Shown here one piece after another: positions 61,233 through 64,000 of a DNA stretch of 64,000 nt. Origin of the DNA: Salimicrobium halophilum (GTDB lineage Bacteria > Bacillota > Bacilli > Bacillales > Halobacillaceae); assembly GCF_900100295.1 (NCBI RefSeq), contig NZ_FNEV01000004.1, positions 62,001-126,000 of the forward strand, written 5' to 3'. The position numbers were made by a program, and so were the translations under genes. The stretch's first letter is position 1, and the number at the start of each line of letters is the position of its first letter. Below the pieces are notes generated by a model, which was not told the DNA's origin, searched no databases, and saw only the letters and a list, made by a program, of their open reading frames with translations.

Positions 61233-63017
61233 CTAGGAGGTAGCCTGTTTCTCGACCAAATCTGCATACTTTCCTCCTAAACGGACGAGCTCCCGATGAT
61301 TTCCTTTCTCTACGACCTTGCCGTGCTCCATGACAAGAATCAAATCGGCATTCCTGATCGTATTGAGCCTATGGGCGATAACGAAACTCGTCCGTCCTTT
61401 CATGAGGGTCTGGAGCGCTTCGTTGATCTTCGTTTCCGTAACTGTATCGATGCTGCTTGTCGCTTCGTCAAGAATGAACAGAGATGGATCCTTCAATATC
61501 GCGCGGGCAATGGAGAGAAGCTGACGTTGTCCCTGACTGATCCCCTTGCCATCCGAATCGAGCATGGTCTCATAACCTCTGGGGAATTTGCGGATAAAAC
61601 CGTCCGCCCGTGCTGCCTTTGCTGCCGCTTCCACCTCTTCATCCGTAGCATCCAGACGGCCATAGCGGATATTTTCCCGGATTGTCGCATGGAACATGAT
61701 AGCATCCTGAAGCACGAGTCCGGTGTGTTCTCTGATTCCTTCCCGCTTCATGGAACGGATGTCTGTTCCATCGATGAGAACACGACCTTCACTCACATCA
61801 TAGAAGCGGGATAGCAGAGAGACGACGGTCGTCTTCCCGGCTCCAGTCGGCCCGACAAGCGCAACGGTCTCGCCCTGTTTCACGTGAAACGTTACATTTT
61901 CGAGCGCTTTCTCTTCTTCATCATAATAGAAGTGGACGTTCTCGAACGATACGTCTCCCCGGACGTCTTTCACTAACGAAGCTTCCGTTTCATCCACCCG
62001 CTCCTCTTTTTCATCGATGATATTGAATACCCGCTCTGCACCTGCGACAGCCGAGAGGATCATATTGAATTGGTTGGCGAGATCGTTCAGAGGTCTTGTA
62101 AACTGCCGGGAGTAGGTCGTGAAGGTGACAATGATCCCGACCGTCACGTACCCGTTCAGCGCCAGCACCGCTCCGCCTCCTACGATAATGGCGAAACTGA
62201 AGTTGTTCAGCATGTTCATCAGCTTCGGAATGAATCCGGTATACACTTGCGCCCAGTATCCTGATTCATACAGGTTGTAATTCTTATCAGCAAACTCACG
62301 CTCGACATCCGCTTCCTTCGAAAACATAGCAATGATCGGCTGCCCGGAAAACATTTCTTCCGAGTAGCCGTTCACTTCTCCCAGGTTCTTCTGCTGTTCC
62401 TTGAAATATTCACCCGTACGCTTCGTAATCCATTTCATGCCGTAATACATCAGGGGAACGACGGTTATAGTAAGCAAGGTCAATAGAGGACTTAATATCA
62501 CCATGATCACGAGTGTTCCTGCAATAGTGAGGATACTCGTCACTAGCTGAATGACCGCTGAGTTTAGCGTCCGGCTCACGTTTTCCATATCATTGGTGAG
62601 ACGGCTCATCAATTCACCCTGCTGGTATTTCTGGAAAAAGGACATCGGCAGGTGCTGGAGATGGCTGAACAGATGCTCCCTCATCCGGTACACCGTATTT
62701 TGAGAAAGACCGATCATCGTATAACTCTGCAGCCACATGAAAATAGTCTGACCTACGTACACCGAAGTCAGAAGTGTCAGTAACGAAAAAAGCCTGTCAT
62801 TCTCCCTATTTGCAATTATTGCATCAATCGCCACCCCTAACAGGTAAGGTCCGGCCAAAGATAACAGCGAGCTTATGAGCACAGCTGCCAGTACAAAGTA
62901 GAATTTCCCTTTTTCTTTGATCATATACGACCAGATCCGCTTCACCGTCGCCTTCATATCGTCGGCTTTCGGCGGTTTCGTCAATGTCATCTGATGGGGG
63001 TGTTTCTTTGCGCTCAT
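61233..63017 (-). CDS. ABC exporter, catalytically complete subunit (YfiC type)
   Basis: 594 residues: six membrane helices, then an ATPase. Walker A is GPTGAGKTT, the Q-loop LVLQDAIM, signature ISQGQRQLLS, Walker B plus catalytic Glu LFILDEATSS, and the H-loop IAHRLNT. It overlaps the following partner gene by 4 bp. With the partner it forms a heterodimeric type IV exporter of the BmrCD/TmrAB kind. Substrates could be drugs, lipids or, given the next gene, a siderophore; none is proven. Confidence 0.92.
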   Translation of the reverse strand: MSAKKHPHQMTLTKPPKADDMKATVKRIWSYMIKEKGKFYFVLAAVLISSLLSLAGPYLLGVAIDAIIANRENDRLFSLLTLLTSVYVGQTIFMWLQSYTMIGLSQNTVYRMREHLFSHLQHLPMSFFQKYQQGELMSRLTNDMENVSRTLNSAVIQLVTSILTIAGTLVIMVILSPLLTLLTITVVPLMYYGMKWITKRTGEYFKEQQKNLGEVNGYSEEMFSGQPIIAMFSKEADVEREFADKNYNLYESGYWAQVYTGFIPKLMNMLNNFSFAIIVGGGAVLALNGYVTVGIIVTFTTYSRQFTRPLNDLANQFNMILSAVAGAERVFNIIDEKEERVDETEASLVKDVRGDVSFENVHFYYDEEEKALENVTFHVKQGETVALVGPTGAGKTTVVSLLSRFYDVSEGRVLIDGTDIRSMKREGIREHTGLVLQDAIMFHATIRENIRYGRLDATDEEVEAAAKAARADGFIRKFPRGYETMLDSDGKGISQGQRQLLSIARAILKDPSLFILDEATSSIDTVTETKINEALQTLMKGRTSFVIAHRLNTIRNADLILVMEHGKVVEKGNHRELVRLGGKYADLVEKQATS

Positions 63018-64000
63018 CCGCTCTCCTCCTCTCTTTGAGAGTCATAGACACTGCGGTAATAATCATTATCCCTGAGCAGTTCCCTATGCGTCCCTTCAGC
63101 TTTGACGGTACCGTCCTGCATTACAAGTATCCTGTCCGCCTCAAGGAGAGAGCTGATTTTCTGAGCGGTCATGAACACCGTACATTCTTCCTTTTGAAGA
63201 ATCGACAGGAGCTTCGCTTCCGTATTCGCATCGAGCGCACTCGTACTGTCATCGAGAATAAGAATCCGCGGATGACGGACGAGGGCACGCGCAATCGAAA
63301 GACGCTGCTTCTGTCCCCCTGAAAAATTGACCCCCTTCTGCCCGATCTTCGTATCATACCCCTCCGGCAAAGTGGTGACGAACTCATGGATCTGAGCTTT
63401 CTCCGCCGCACTCTTCACTTCTTCATCGGAAGCTCCCGGTTTGCCGAAACGGATGTTTTCCCTGATGGTTCCGGAAAAAAGATGCACCTCCTGGGGTACA
63501 AGGCTGATTTGCCTCCTCAGATGGTATACGTCGAGGCTCTCAAGATTTTGTCCGTCTACGAGAATCTCTCCTTTTTCCTTTTCCAACAGACGGGGAATCA
63601 GATGCAGAAGCGTCGACTTCCCAGCTCCCGTCTCTCCAAGAATTCCGACGGTCTCGCCTGCACCGTTATGAAAAGAGACAAGGTCCAGCACTTCTTCTCC
63701 GCGGTGCGCCGATACGTCGCGAAACTCGATCTCACCCTGAAGGGAAGGCTTGTCTTTCCCTTTCTCATCAAGAAAACCAGGTGTCTCTTCCTCAAGAACG
63801 TGAGCGATCCGGTCTGAAGAAGCTTGTCCTCTTGAGAACACCATAATCAGAAAGGTGAACATCGAGAAGTTCACCATCATCCTCGTCGCGTAGTTCACGA
63901 TAGCTACGAGCTCCCCAGGTTCTGCTCCTCCTGTCGGCAATTCCCCTGCTCCGAAGACGAGAAGAACAACGATAACGATGTTCATCAGAAGCATCAGCGT
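63014..64000 (-). CDS. ABC exporter, degenerate-site subunit (5' end outside window)
   Basis: The frame is open to base 64000, so the N-terminal half of the membrane domain is missing. Visible: the last helices, Walker A GETGAGKST, Q-loop LVPQEVH, signature FSGGQKQRLS. Walker B is followed by Asp instead of Glu (ILILDDSTSALD), and the H-loop histidine is Gln (FMTAQKISS). This asymmetry is normal for heterodimeric exporters, where this subunit forms the non-hydrolysing site. Partner of the gene downstream; YfiB-like by position. Confidence 0.9.
   Translation of the reverse strand, partial: TLMLLMNIVIVVLLVFGAGELPTGGAEPGELVAIVNYATRMMVNFSMFTFLIMVFSRGQASSDRIAHVLEEETPGFLDEKGKDKPSLQGEIEFRDVSAHRGEEVLDLVSFHNGAGETVGILGETGAGKSTLLHLIPRLLEKEKGEILVDGQNLESLDVYHLRRQISLVPQEVHLFSGTIRENIRFGKPGASDEEVKSAAEKAQIHEFVTTLPEGYDTKIGQKGVNFSGGQKQRLSIARALVRHPRILILDDSTSALDANTEAKLLSILQKEECTVFMTAQKISSLLEADRILVMQDGTVKAEGTHRELLRDNDYYRSVYDSQREEESG

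Overview
The window looks like chromosomal DNA of a moderately halophilic or halotolerant member of the Bacillaceae (Halobacillus / Salimicrobium / Pontibacillus type). The evidence is Bacillus-type gene content (lia operon, ypmR-ypmS, treP-treA-treR, pabB-pabA, carA-carB-argF, yhfK, ypcP, pncA, trhO), strong AGGAGG ribosome binding sites, frequent GTG/TTG starts, an S-box riboswitch, cre, BirA and ARG boxes, and acidic secreted and surface proteins. I see no rRNA, tRNA, CRISPR array, prophage or intact transposase gene. The genus is an inference.

Layout. 1-6.1 kb: a minus-strand carbohydrate operon (binding protein, two permeases, LacI regulator, ThuA protein, Gfo/Idh/MocA dehydrogenase cut by the window edge) behind one promoter with two perfect cre/LacI-type operators. 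6.1-7.8 kb: a small DUF2188 gene and metX under a complete SAM-I riboswitch. 8-15.5 kb: a degenerate NodB-type lipoprotein, rpiA, the five-gene lia-type envelope-stress operon, an Xaa-Pro peptidase and a small membrane protein. 15.7-21.7 kb: an MMPL exporter divergent from a TetR regulator, bioY with two BirA boxes, and a nuclease-helicase fusion. 22.3-28.5 kb: ypmR-ypmS-cysK, a TRIC-like channel, a VOC dioxygenase behind an MhqR-type operator, a TspO-like protein and a GAF-STAS protein. 28.5-36.3 kb: a 648-residue aconitase, a DUF6933-like protein, the trehalose operon and a divergent nicotinamidase gene that shares its operator region. 36.4-43.1 kb: trhO, a PdxK/ThiD kinase, an Fe-S PD-(D/E)XK nuclease, yhfK, a 5'-3' exonuclease, and aldehyde dehydrogenase plus DUF779 under cre control. 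43.2-51.6 kb: p-aminobenzoate synthesis, a CitT-like two-component system, a GntR/DUF1648 pair, an amidase and a CAP protein. 51.8-59.5 kb: an SLH-anchored nucleotidase and carA-carB-argF with ARG boxes. 59.8-64 kb: a SidA/IucD-type N-hydroxylase and a heterodimeric ABC exporter (second subunit cut by the window end).

The most unusual signal is between the genes. A structured repeat of about 127 bp occurs as roughly 17 complete or partial copies, often in tandem. All copies point the same way and the stems show compensatory base changes. Two other dispersed repeats (a TTATGAGACACTTTT-core family and a family found once in each orientation near 31 kb and 59.7 kb) occupy the same intergenic regions. 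These repeats fill nearly all of the gene-free stretches longer than about 300 bp.
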